Positions 7,750 through 14,597 of a stretch of DNA of 19,879 nucleotides are shown here, one piece after another. The notes beneath the pieces are model-generated. The model made no database searches and was not told the origin of the DNA. It saw only the letters and a list, made by a program, of their open reading frames with translations. Every line of letters begins with the position of its first letter. Position 1 is the stretch's first letter. The stretch is from assembly GCA_002309655.1 (NCBI GenBank), contig DBXM01000021.1, forward strand, positions 1 through 19,879, in the 5' to 3' direction. The position numbers were made by a program, and so were the translations under genes. The DNA comes from Mageeibacillus sp. UBA1212. GTDB lineage: Bacteria > Bacillota > Clostridia > UBA1212.

Positions 7750-9234
7750 TTATCCCCAATCCCCATAGGCGTTGTTCCACGCAGCGGTTGCAGCGTCTTT
7801 AATCTGAAGAAGATCTTTCTCGGGATCGTACCCTCGAAGTGATTCGAAGCAGGCGCGGTCGATCTTGTTAGAGATTACTTCCGCACATACCTCCGGAACG
7901 TAGAAGGACAGGAACGCGGGAACCGAGTTTTCGGCGTAAAGCAGGCAAAGATCCCAGTTTTTGTCGGCGTATTTGCCGCCGACTGAACGCCAAGGGCCCT
8001 TTTCCGACATAAACTTAAGAGGTGAAATTGAACGCCGGCCTTCACTGAAAGCGGTCTGCCCTTTTTCCGAGTACATGAACCCGCAGAAATACACCGCGGC
8101 GAATGCGTTCTCGGTCCCGCCGATATCTTTGCGTACACCCAGGCAGTCGCAATCAGCCGCCACGCAGGAATCAAACCCGTTTAAACCGGATCCCGGGAAC
8201 GGAGCAAGTTCCCAATCAACTCCTTTTTCTTCGTACTGTTTGACCGCTTCCGGAATCTCACTGAACAGCACCGCTCTGAAAACAGGTTCTCCGGAGAGAA
8301 ATGTTTCTTTTATCCAGTTGGCGCGGTCTTTTAGGAAAATTGAGTTGCCCCAGTTGTTCGGGTCTTCGAGATAATCTCTACGCGGACCAAAAGCACAGTC
8401 AGGGTACGCGTGCCCGACTGTAATTAGGTCTTGAGTGCTGGCGTAGGCATATTCGGCTTTTCCTCCCGACGAGCCGGCTTTGAGACGGGAAAACCCCACG
8501 TCCATGGATGAATAGTCCACCCAGCCCTTTGAGCCATTTGAAGCGCGGTACTCGCTTCGGGGCCGCAGAAGTGAAAGGAATACAGGCTCATAGGTGATGT
8601 CAAGTTCCGCACCGTAATACAGAGTCGCGGGCTGACCGTTCTGAGCCTCGATCAAATCAAGGCAGTAGGCCGCCATCTCCTCGACCGTCCATATCTTAGG
8701 AAGTGTGCGTCCGGGGAGAAGTTCCTCAAAAGCGGTCTTGTTGTAAATCATGCACACCGGATCGTAGTTCACCGCGACGGAATATGTTTTGCCGGCGAGC
8801 ATTCCCGCCTCCAGCGAGGCCCGGTAAATATTTCTTGTGTCGACGTCCTCATAGATGATGTCGAGCGGAAGGAGCAGGTCTTCGTCGTAGGTAAGACGCA
8901 GCGTTTCCCGGCCCGGGAACAGGACCACGTCCGCGTAGTTGCGATCCTCCTTCGCGGCGCGAAGAGCATCCTCGGCGGCCGTGACCCTCCTGAGGTCGAT
9001 CTCCACCCCAGGGTATTCGGCCGAGAAGGCTTCGACGTACTTCGTGAACGAGTTCATGATCTCGTTCGGATAGCTCTCGGGAACGCCTACAGTGATGGAG
9101 CCGGCAAAGCGGGGAGGTTCACTGTTCTCCGGGGTCGGGGACGAGGGTTCGCCGCCGCGGTCGCAGGAAGCGCAAGACAAAATAATTGCGAGAACGACCG
9201 CAAGACATATCAAAGTGGATAATAAACGTTTCAT
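7750..9234 (-). CDS. Extracellular solute-binding lipoprotein (ABC transporter type)
   Basis: 494 aa. The N-terminus is a signal peptide ending ILSCASC, with lipidation likely at Cys21 or Cys24, then a Gly/Pro/Ser linker. The mature part begins GSITVGVPESYPNEIMNSFTKYVEAFSAEYPGVEIDLRRV, the typical opening of family 1 (sugar-type) solute-binding proteins, and later has YSVAVNYDPVCMIYNKTAFEE and a Trp/Tyr-rich C-terminal half with SEKGQTAFSEGRRSISPL. The start has AGGAGG 5 nt upstream. No permease or ATPase gene is adjacent, so it either serves a transporter encoded elsewhere or acts as a sensor. The ligand cannot be inferred. Confidence in the family is high. Confidence 0.83.
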   Translation of the reverse strand: MKRLLSTLICLAVVLAIILSCASCDRGGEPSSPTPENSEPPRFAGSITVGVPESYPNEIMNSFTKYVEAFSAEYPGVEIDLRRVTAAEDALRAAKEDRNYADVVLFPGRETLRLTYDEDLLLPLDIIYEDVDTRNIYRASLEAGMLAGKTYSVAVNYDPVCMIYNKTAFEELLPGRTLPKIWTVEEMAAYCLDLIEAQNGQPATLYYGAELDITYEPVFLSLLRPRSEYRASNGSKGWVDYSSMDVGFSRLKAGSSGGKAEYAYASTQDLITVGHAYPDCAFGPRRDYLEDPNNWGNSIFLKDRANWIKETFLSGEPVFRAVLFSEIPEAVKQYEEKGVDWELAPFPGSGLNGFDSCVAADCDCLGVRKDIGGTENAFAAVYFCGFMYSEKGQTAFSEGRRSISPLKFMSEKGPWRSVGGKYADKNWDLCLLYAENSVPAFLSFYVPEVCAEVISNKIDRACFESLRGYDPEKDLLQIKDAATAAWNNAYGDWG

Positions 9235-9261
9235 ACGGACCTCCTATAGTCATTTTCCCTT

Positions 9262-9290
9262 ATTATAGCCGTTTTCCGGCTGCTTTGCAA
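9262..9290 (-). promoter_or_regulatory. Sigma-A-type promoter of the solute-binding protein gene
   Basis: On the - strand TTGCAA (9285-9290) and a perfect TATAAT (9262-9267) are 17 bp apart, with the start near 9255 and a ~20-nt leader to ATG 9234. Confidence 0.72.
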
Positions 9291-9322
9291 GCCGTGGGCC
9301 GGCGGGGACGCGAGCGCGAAGG

Positions 9323-9368
9323 GTCTAAAGAACCGTCCGTAGAACCGTAGAACCGTCTAAAGAACCCT
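9323..9368 (+). repeat. AGAACCGT repeat cluster upstream of the efp promoter
   Basis: AGAACCGT occurs at 9329, 9341 and 9349, with a variant AGAACCCT at 9361. A 12-bp direct repeat, GTCTAAAGAACC, occurs at 9323-9334 and 9355-9366. The cluster ends one base before the efp -35 box. It may be a regulator site or a slippage product. Confidence 0.7.
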
Positions 9369-9369
9369 C

Positions 9370-9398
9370 TTGAAAAATCGGCCCGAAAGTGGTAAAAT
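9370..9398 (+). promoter_or_regulatory. Sigma-A-type promoter of efp
   Basis: TTGAAA at 9370-9375 and TAAAAT at 9393-9398, 17-bp spacer. The predicted start near 9405 gives a leader of about 160 nt before the efp ATG. Confidence 0.65.
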
Positions 9399-9408
9399 AC
9401 AATTCGGC

Positions 9409-9492
9409 GCTGTGCGGACAGGGCACATTCACGCCGGAAAAGGGCCCTTAAAGCCGGAAATCCGCGTGAATCAAGCAAGAACACCGCACGGC
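9409..9492 (+). promoter_or_regulatory. Structured 5' leader of efp with nested stems
   Basis: GCTGTGCGG (9409-9417) can pair with CCGCACGGC (9484-9492) over 9 bp with one G-U pair. Inside it ATTCACGC plus GGA (9427-9438) pairs with TCCGCGTGAAT (9461-9471) with one bulged C. The apical loop holds the AAGGGCCCTT palindrome and a GCCGGAAA direct repeat (9433-9440 and 9453-9460). T6 follows at 9500-9505. Together with the promoter at 9370 this describes an mRNA leader element; it matches no riboswitch I can name. Confidence 0.5.
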
Positions 9493-9564
9493 ACCTGAGT
9501 TTTTTCGGACAAGAGGCCCGGGAACGGGTACTCGGACATACACTTAATTGGGAGGTTTTATTAT

Positions 9565-10122
9565 ATGCTGACAGCCGGTGATTTTAGAAATGGCGTAACT
9601 TTTGAAATGGATAACGGCGTATGGCAGGTCGTTGAATTTCAGCATGTGAAACCGGGAAAAGGCGCGGCGTTCGTAAGAACGAAAATGAAAAACGTCATTA
9701 CCGGTGCCACGGTTGAGAGATCCTTCAACCCTACCGACAAATTCGAAAACGCGAGAGTAGACAGACGCGACATGCAGTATCTCTACAGCGACGAGGACCT
9801 TTACTACTTCATGGACCTCGAGACGTACGACCAGCTGCCCATCGACGCGGCAACGATCGGCGACTCGCTCAAGTTCGTGAAAGAGAACGACATCTGCAAG
9901 ATTCTCTCGTTCAAGGGCAACGTTTTCGGTATTGAGCCGCCCATTTTCGTTGAACTCGAAGTAACCGAGACCGAGCCCGGATTCAAGGGCGACACGGCGA
10001 CCGGAACGGTCAAGCCCGCGATCGTCGAGACCGGAGCGATGGTGAGAGTTCCTCTGTTCATCAACGTGGGCGACAGGATTCGCATCGACACGCGCACCGA
10101 AGAGTACATGGAGAGAGCCTGA
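9565..10122 (+). CDS. efp: Translation elongation factor P
   Basis: 185 aa, the standard EF-P length. It binds between the ribosomal P and E sites and stimulates peptide bond formation at polyproline stretches. The three beta-barrel domains are complete: a KOW-like N-terminal domain with the conserved loop VKPGKGAAF carrying Lys32 (the residue modified in many bacteria), the central OB domain from about residue 66 with YLYSDEDLYYFMD, and the C-terminal OB domain ending GDRIRIDTRTEEYMERA. GGGAGG at 9550-9555 is 9 nt before the ATG. No EF-P modification enzyme gene (epmA, epmB or ymfI type) is seen in the window. The neighbouring proline-repeat lipoprotein is a natural example of a protein needing EF-P. 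Confidence 0.97.
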   Translation: MLTAGDFRNGVTFEMDNGVWQVVEFQHVKPGKGAAFVRTKMKNVITGATVERSFNPTDKFENARVDRRDMQYLYSDEDLYYFMDLETYDQLPIDAATIGDSLKFVKENDICKILSFKGNVFGIEPPIFVELEVTETEPGFKGDTATGTVKPAIVETGAMVRVPLFINVGDRIRIDTRTEEYMERA

Positions 10123-10136
10123 TTTTCGGCTCTTTG
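10114..10136 (+). terminator. Weak hairpin at the end of efp
   Basis: AGAGCC (10114-10119) pairs with GGCTCT (10128-10133) around an 8-nt loop that includes the efp stop codon, followed by only TTG. This looks like an attenuator at most, so efp and the next gene are probably co-transcribed. Confidence 0.3.
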
Positions 10137-10175
10137 CGCAAGTAGTTCGAGAATGCATTTTCGGCTCTTTGCGCA
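10122..10175 (+). repeat. Two copies of a 19-bp direct repeat after efp
   Basis: ATTTTCGGCTCTTTGCGCA occurs at 10122-10140 and again at 10157-10175, identical, 35 bp apart. The first copy contains the 3' arm of the weak hairpin at the efp stop; the second copy has no matching 5' arm, so it looks like a local duplication. Confidence 0.85.
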
Positions 10176-10242
10176 GTCCGCAATTTCATCTTTCCGCACT
10201 ATTTGGCAGCGTTTCGACATCTTTTAAAGAAAGGGTACAACT

Positions 10243-10764
10243 ATGGGTTATTTGGCAGAACGTGTTAGTTATTTGAGAGGCCTCGTGGACGGCATTTCGC
10301 TTGACAAATCTTCTCCCGAGAGCAGAATTTTCGATGAAATTCTCGAACTTTTCGAGGATATCGTAACTTCGGTCGAAGCGATCGACGAGAAGCAGGACGC
10401 GCTGACGGAGGAACTTGAGTATACCCGTGAAGACGTCGACGCGCTTTTCTACGACGAAGACTTCGAGGATGAAGACGACGAAGAAGATGACGAAGAAGAT
10501 GACGAGGACGAGTATGACGACTACGAGGAAGAGGAGTACTACGACGAGTTCGAATGTCCGAACTGCGGCGAGATCCTTCCTGTAGACGAAGCGCTTCTCG
10601 ACACCGAGGACGAGATCACTCTTACGTGCCCGGGCTGCGGCGAAAAGGTCACAATTTCGTTCGTGGACGACGAGGACGAAGAGGACGACGAGGACGACGA
10701 GGACTTCGAGTGCGACGGTGACTGCGAGAATTGCCCTGAAGGGGACGACGAACTTCCCTTTTAA
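10243..10764 (+). CDS. CD1247-type acidic zinc-ribbon protein
   Basis: 173 aa. The N-terminal ~65 residues (MGYLAERVSYLRGLVDG ... ILELFEDIVTSVEAIDEKQDALTEELEYTREDVDALF) form a predicted helical, coiled-coil-like segment characteristic of the CD1247 N-terminal family, found near efp in Clostridia. A highly acidic Asp/Glu tract follows, then a zinc ribbon with two CPxCGE knuckles (CPNCGE and CPGCGE), another acidic tract, and a short Cys-containing tail (CDGDCENCPEGDDELPF). No signal peptide. AAAGGG upstream supports ATG 10243. Molecular function is not known. The acidic tracts suggest a nucleic-acid mimic or a binding partner for a basic protein, which is inference. Confidence 0.8.
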   Translation: MGYLAERVSYLRGLVDGISLDKSSPESRIFDEILELFEDIVTSVEAIDEKQDALTEELEYTREDVDALFYDEDFEDEDDEEDDEEDDEDEYDDYEEEEYYDEFECPNCGEILPVDEALLDTEDEITLTCPGCGEKVTISFVDDEDEEDDEDDEDFECDGDCENCPEGDDELPF

Positions 10765-10796
10765 GAGCGGGGCATCGCGAATGTAAGTTTGTATAT

Positions 10797-10842
10797 GGCA
10801 GCCTTGCGCGGATCGAAAAGTGACGCCCGGGCTGCCGTTTTT
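10797..10842 (+). terminator. Probable terminator of the efp-CD1247 operon
   Basis: GGCAGCC (10797-10803) pairs with GGCTGCC (10830-10836) around a long, partly structured 26-nt loop, followed by GTTTTTGATTTTATTT. Confidence 0.6.
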
Positions 10843-10847
10843 GATTT

Positions 10848-10905
10848 TATTTCCGGGAAATATTCACGCATTTTCGGGAGAATAATTGCGCATTTCCGGG
10901 AAATA
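10848..10905 (+). promoter_or_regulatory. Three evenly spaced palindromes upstream of the aminopeptidase gene
   Basis: TATTTCCGGGAAATA at 10848-10862 (7-bp arms around one G), an imperfect ATTTTCGGGAGAAT at 10870-10883, and ATTTCCGGGAAAT at 10892-10904. The outer centres are 43 bp apart with the middle one about half-way, so the period is ~21.5 bp or two helical turns. One-base centres make RNA hairpins unlikely, so DNA-binding sites for a dimeric regulator are the better reading. Confidence 0.6.
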
Positions 10906-10921
10906 ACGAAAGGTTTTGACC

Positions 10922-12151
10922 ATGAAAAAAACACTCATCAGAAAATACGCGAGGCTTGTCGCGCGAGTCGGCGGGAATGTTCAGAAGGGCCAGTCGGTGA
11001 TAGTCTGCGTTGAGCCCGAGAACGAGGATTTCGGCGTGATGCTTGCCGAGGAGTGCTACAAGGCCGGTGCGGGCTGCGTTGCGGTGGAGTTCTACTCCAA
11101 CAAGGTCTCGAAGGTTGACGTCCGCTACAGGACGCTTAAGTCACTGAAGACCGTTCCCAAGTGGGCCGAGGCGAAGGCGCAGCAGGAAGTCGACGACTGC
11201 GCGGTCAGAATTGTGGTCGAGTCCGACGATCCCAACGCGCTGAAAGGCGTCAACGTGGCGAAAATGCGGAAGGCGCACAACGCGCGCAGGGCGGTTCTGA
11301 AAAAGTACAGCGACGCGCTCGAAGGGCGGCAGCAGTGGTGCATCTGCTCGGTTCCCTCCAAAAAGTGGGCAAAAACCGTGTTCCCGGACGACAGGCCGGC
11401 GGCCGCGGTGGAAAAGCTGTGGAAGGCGATTCTGGAGACTGTCTATGTCTCGGAGGACAACGACCCCGTGGAGGCGTGGGAGCGCCGGCGCGAGGAATTC
11501 GAGCGCCGGTGCGGGTTCCTGAACGGGCTCGGGCTGAAGTCGCTCGAGATCACGACGGCGAAGGGAACAGACCTGAAAATAGGGCTCATTCCCGGCATGC
11601 GCTTCGAGGGCGGCGGGTCGACGTCGCTGAACGGGGTGTACTTCGTGCCGAACCTGCCGACGGAGGAGATATTCACGTCCCCGATGCGCGGCGTTGTTGA
11701 GGGAACGGCGGTCGCGACGATGCCGCTCTCGTACAACGGGGTTCTTATCGAAGACTTCAGCGTGACGTTCAGGGACGGCAAGGCGGTGGAGTGGAAGGCT
11801 GCGAAGGGCGGCGAGATGCTGACGCAGATCGTCAAGACCGACGAGGGCTCCGCAATGCTCGGCGAGGTCGCGTTCGTGCCGGTCGACAGCTCTGTCGGGA
11901 AGACGGGTCTGCTCTTCATGAAGACGCTTTTCGACGAGAATTCGAGCTGCCACCTGGCGCTGGGAACCGGTTTTCCCGATTTGATGCCCGGTTTCGAGAA
12001 CATGACGCTCGAGCAGGTCCGCGAGGCGGGCGTGAACGATTCCCTGACGCACGTCGACTTCATGATCGGCGACGAAACCTACTGCGCGACAGGAATTACA
12101 GAGGACGGCCGGCGCGTGAAGCTTCTCGAAAACGGGAAGTGGGTCATCTGA
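10922..12151 (+). CDS. M29 family metal-dependent aminopeptidase
   Basis: 409 aa from ATG 10922, GAAAGG 8 nt upstream; the TTG at 10916 is a less likely start. The length and the C-terminal metal-binding half match AmpS/PepS/aminopeptidase T proteins: VVEGTAV with Glu260, MLGEVAFVP with Glu315, LFDENSSCHLALGTGFP with His344, and HVDFMIGD with His377 and Asp379. These are the dinuclear metal ligands of the M29 family. M29 enzymes remove N-terminal residues from peptides in the cytosol. No signal peptide is seen, although the N-terminal half is more basic than usual. Its upstream region carries three palindromes, so expression is probably regulated. Confidence 0.92.
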   Translation: MKKTLIRKYARLVARVGGNVQKGQSVIVCVEPENEDFGVMLAEECYKAGAGCVAVEFYSNKVSKVDVRYRTLKSLKTVPKWAEAKAQQEVDDCAVRIVVESDDPNALKGVNVAKMRKAHNARRAVLKKYSDALEGRQQWCICSVPSKKWAKTVFPDDRPAAAVEKLWKAILETVYVSEDNDPVEAWERRREEFERRCGFLNGLGLKSLEITTAKGTDLKIGLIPGMRFEGGGSTSLNGVYFVPNLPTEEIFTSPMRGVVEGTAVATMPLSYNGVLIEDFSVTFRDGKAVEWKAAKGGEMLTQIVKTDEGSAMLGEVAFVPVDSSVGKTGLLFMKTLFDENSSCHLALGTGFPDLMPGFENMTLEQVREAGVNDSLTHVDFMIGDETYCATGITEDGRRVKLLENGKWVI

Positions 12152-12180
12152 CGCGTTTTAGCGTCGTTTTCATGGTTTTT
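12150..12180 (+). terminator. Weak terminator-like hairpin after the aminopeptidase gene
   Basis: GACGC (12150-12154) pairs with GCGTC (12161-12165) around GTTTTA, then GTTTTCATGGTTTTTT. The 5-bp stem suggests partial termination before the protease gene. Confidence 0.42.
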
Positions 12181-12233
12181 TAAGGAAAGTGCGCTACCAT
12201 AGATACGCAAATCAAACAAAAGAAGGCGATTTT

Positions 12234-13439
12234 ATGAAGTCAAAAGCTTTTAAAATAACAATTGCGGCGCTCTGCCTGGTCCTCGCGGCGGCGTTGATCG
12301 TGTCCTGCTCGAATTTCAGCTTTCAGTCGATTCAGGACTGGATAGACGAACAACTTGACGCGGAACAGTCCACCGCCGAAAACGGTTCGAACACCGAAAC
12401 CTCGACCCCGAAGCCGACTTCAACGAATACCGGCACCGCCAAGCAGTTCAAATACGGCGGCAAGAACGGCGAGACGTACACGGTTTCCGAAGTTTACGCG
12501 AACAGTGTCGACAGCGTCGTCGGCATCCGCTCCGAGAGCGTCTCCAAGAACGTTTTCGGCCAGACCAGCACCACCGCCAGCCTCGGCACCGGCATCATTC
12601 TGACCGAGGACGGCTACATTCTAACCAACAACCACGTCGTTGAGTCGGGAACCACCTTCAAGGTCGCTCTCTACAACGGCGAGTCCTACGATGCGACGAT
12701 CGTCGGCACCGAAAAAACGAACGACGTGGCGGTCCTTAAGATCGAAGCCACGGGTCTTAAGGCTGCCACGTTCGGGAACTCCGACGAACTCGTGGTCGGC
12801 GAGGACGTCATCGTCATCGGGAACCCCCTGGGCGAGCTCACCTACACTCTCACCCGCGGCGTTGTCAGCGCCCTCAACCGGGCCATCAACGAAGACGGCA
12901 CCCCGATTTCCATGTTCCAGATCGACGCCGCGGTCAACGAAGGCAACTCCGGCGGCCCTGCACTCGACGCCTCCGGCAACGTGATCGGCGTGGTGACAGC
13001 GAAAGTCAACTCCGGCATCGTGGAGGGAATCGGCTTCTGCATTCCCGTCAACGACGCCCTCGAAATCGCCTCCCAGCTGATTGAATACGGCTACGTGAAA
13101 GGCCGCGGCGCACTTGCAATCGCCGCCACCGAGGCCTACCGTGAATCCTTCTGGGGCACCACCCGCGTGAGCGGCGCCTACGTGAACTACGTCATCGAGG
13201 GCGGGGCGGCGGACAAGGCCGGCATCAAGAAGGGCATGCTTATCACCGCCGTGGACAACACCGAAATTACTTCCTCCGACGACCTGGCGGCGGTCCTCCG
13301 CGCGAAGAGCGCCGGCACCACGATCACCGTGAAGGGCACCGACGGCAAGGAACGCTTCGAGGTGGAGGTCGTTCTTGATGAGTACACACCGGATCTGATT
13401 CCGGAGGGCTGGAAGACTAACGACGGTATCATCCTGTAA
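12234..13439 (+). CDS. HtrA/DegP-type lipoprotein serine protease with PDZ domain
   Basis: 401 aa from ATG 12234, AGAAGG 7 nt upstream. The N-terminus is a signal peptide with lipobox IVSC (Cys25), followed by a Ser/Thr/Pro linker to about residue 75. The trypsin-like domain shows LGTGIILTEDGYILTNNHVV (His134), TNDVAVLKIE (Asp164) and NEGNSGGPALD (Ser239), a complete catalytic triad in HtrA context. A single PDZ domain follows from about residue 285, including GAADKAGIKKGMLITAVDN. Such proteases degrade or refold damaged proteins outside the membrane. Most Firmicutes HtrA proteins are anchored by an N-terminal membrane helix, so lipidation is a variation. The enzyme should act at the outer face of the cell membrane. 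Confidence 0.94.
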   Translation: MKSKAFKITIAALCLVLAAALIVSCSNFSFQSIQDWIDEQLDAEQSTAENGSNTETSTPKPTSTNTGTAKQFKYGGKNGETYTVSEVYANSVDSVVGIRSESVSKNVFGQTSTTASLGTGIILTEDGYILTNNHVVESGTTFKVALYNGESYDATIVGTEKTNDVAVLKIEATGLKAATFGNSDELVVGEDVIVIGNPLGELTYTLTRGVVSALNRAINEDGTPISMFQIDAAVNEGNSGGPALDASGNVIGVVTAKVNSGIVEGIGFCIPVNDALEIASQLIEYGYVKGRGALAIAATEAYRESFWGTTRVSGAYVNYVIEGGAADKAGIKKGMLITAVDNTEITSSDDLAAVLRAKSAGTTITVKGTDGKERFEVEVVLDEYTPDLIPEGWKTNDGIIL

Positions 13440-13469
13440 TTACTTTTAAATATACTTGGGTGACGGGAA

Positions 13470-13505
13470 GGGGCCGGCATCTTCGGATGCCGGGCCCGTT
13501 CTTTG
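13470..13505 (+). terminator. Rho-independent terminator of the HtrA gene
   Basis: CCGGCATC (13474-13481), UUCG tetraloop, GATGCCGG (13486-13493), extended by GGG/CCC pairs across one bulge, then GTTCTTTG. Confidence 0.8.
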
Positions 13506-13544
13506 TGCATTCCCGAAAACGTTCCCGCAAATACCAACTCGAAA

Positions 13545-13573
13545 TTGCTTTTTGCCCCCGGAAAGAGTATCAT
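13545..13573 (+). promoter_or_regulatory. Candidate promoter of the DMT transporter gene
   Basis: TTGCTT at 13545-13550 and TATCAT at 13568-13573 with a 17-bp spacer, placing the start near 13580 and giving a ~34-nt leader to TTG 13614. Confidence 0.5.
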
Positions 13574-13599
13574 ACCCCCGTACAAATCAAAGCGGAACC

Positions 13600-13605
13600 G
13601 GAGGA
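13600..13605 (+). promoter_or_regulatory. Ribosome binding site that decides the DMT transporter start
   Basis: GGAGGA lies 8 nt before TTG 13614. The longer open frame from 13503 would start inside the preceding terminator and upstream of the predicted promoter. Confidence 0.65.
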
Positions 13606-13613
13606 ACCTGGAC

Positions 13614-14486
13614 TTGCGCAAGGGAACTGTTTTCGTCTTTCTGTCGGCGGTGCTTTTCGCCACGGGAGGGCTGTTTTTCAAAAAGTGCGGCTGGAACGCC
13701 ATGGCAATCAGCAGCGCGCGGTCGATCATCGCGGGGGCGTTCATTCTCGTTGTGATGCTCGCGACGAAGCACAAGTTCAAGATCAACCCGGCCGTCATCG
13801 CGGCGGCGGTCTCGATCTCGGTGACGAACAACCTTTTCGCGCTGGCCAACAAGCTGACCACAGCGGGCAACACGATCGTGCTGCAGTTCTCGATGCCTGC
13901 CTTTGTCATCATAATTATGGCCATCCTGTTCAAAAAGAAGCCCACGACCCTCGAACTGGTCACCTGCTTCGCGGTCCTGGCGGGAATTATCTGCTTCTTC
14001 ATCGACTCGCTCACCGCCGGCAATATGCTCGGGAACGTGCTGGCCCTGATCTCGGGCGTCTCCTACGCCTGCTTCTTCATCTTCAACAGCCGCGAGGACT
14101 CCGAACCGTTCACCGCCGTGCTCCTGTCCTACGCCCTGACCGCCCTGATCGGCCTTCCCTGGCTGCTCCGCACCAACATCGCCGCCACGCCCGTGAACGA
14201 ACTCCTCTGTGTCGCCGCGCTGGGCCTCGTTCAGCAGGGCCTTGCCCAAATCTGCTTTTCTGTCGGCATCAAGAATACCCCGCCCGTTGCCGCGTCGCTC
14301 ATTTCCGGCGTCGAACCCATCCTCAACCCTGTGCTCGTCGCGATTTTCTACGGCGAAAAGCTGACGTGGCTGTCGCTGGTCGGCGCCGCAATCGTTCTCG
14401 TTTCGGTGCTGGTGTTTAACGTGCTGACGGCGGGGAAGAAGCGGGAAGAGGAGAAAAATCAGGAACAAGAAATAAGTAATGAATAA
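13614..14486 (+). CDS. EamA-family drug/metabolite transporter
   Basis: About 290 aa from TTG 13614. Ten hydrophobic helices occur in two repeats of five, the layout of EamA/DMT permeases. The first repeat opens KGTVFVFLSAVLFATGGLFFKKCG and contains the usual SSARSIIAGAF. The second includes ISGVSYACFFIFNSRE and ends with PVAASLISGVEPILNPVLVAIFYGEKLTWLSLVGAAIVL, a strongly conserved DMT block. The short charged tail is cytoplasmic. Members export or import amino acids, metabolites or drugs; the substrate is not readable. It is convergent with the - strand HTH-nucleotidyltransferase cassette and shares the bidirectional terminator at 14503-14549. Confidence 0.9.
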   Translation: MRKGTVFVFLSAVLFATGGLFFKKCGWNAMAISSARSIIAGAFILVVMLATKHKFKINPAVIAAAVSISVTNNLFALANKLTTAGNTIVLQFSMPAFVIIIMAILFKKKPTTLELVTCFAVLAGIICFFIDSLTAGNMLGNVLALISGVSYACFFIFNSREDSEPFTAVLLSYALTALIGLPWLLRTNIAATPVNELLCVAALGLVQQGLAQICFSVGIKNTPPVAASLISGVEPILNPVLVAIFYGEKLTWLSLVGAAIVLVSVLVFNVLTAGKKREEEKNQEQEISNE

Positions 14487-14502
14487 ATAACGCACGCGAT
14501 AT

Positions 14503-14582
14503 ATAAAAGAAACGCCCTGTGACCGTGACAAGCCGCAGGGCGCTTTTGCAGTATTAATATATGAGGCCGGGAATTAAAACCC
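14503..14582 (+). repeat. Direct repeat copy 1, containing a bidirectional terminator
   Basis: The first 47 bp (14503-14549) are identical to 16004-16050. The next 33 bp match at the same spacing with several changes, including a shared GAATTAAAACCC (14571-14582), giving about 72 of 80 identical without gaps. Inside is a hairpin, CGCCCTG (14513-14519) with CAGGGCG (14536-14542), with TTTT on the + side and TTTCTTTT on the - side. It can end both the DMT gene and the - strand nucleotidyltransferase gene. Confidence 0.92.
14513..14546. terminator. Terminator hairpin in repeat copy 1
   Basis: 7-bp stem, 16-nt loop, T-rich on both strands; placed between convergent genes 14486 and 14598. Confidence 0.75.
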
Positions 14583-14597
14583 TGCGGGGGTTCATCA

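Larger units (their letters stand above)
9235..9564. other. Gene-free divergent region between the solute-binding protein gene and efp
   Basis: This 330-bp intergenic stretch holds the - strand promoter at 9262-9290, the AGAACCGT repeat cluster, the efp promoter and the structured efp leader described separately. No convincing small coding region was seen in it. Confidence 0.7.

Noticed and set aside
9329..9368. AGAACCGT cluster as a CRISPR array
   Set aside because: Units are only 8 bp with 0-4 bp between them and no spacers of normal length; no cas genes are present.
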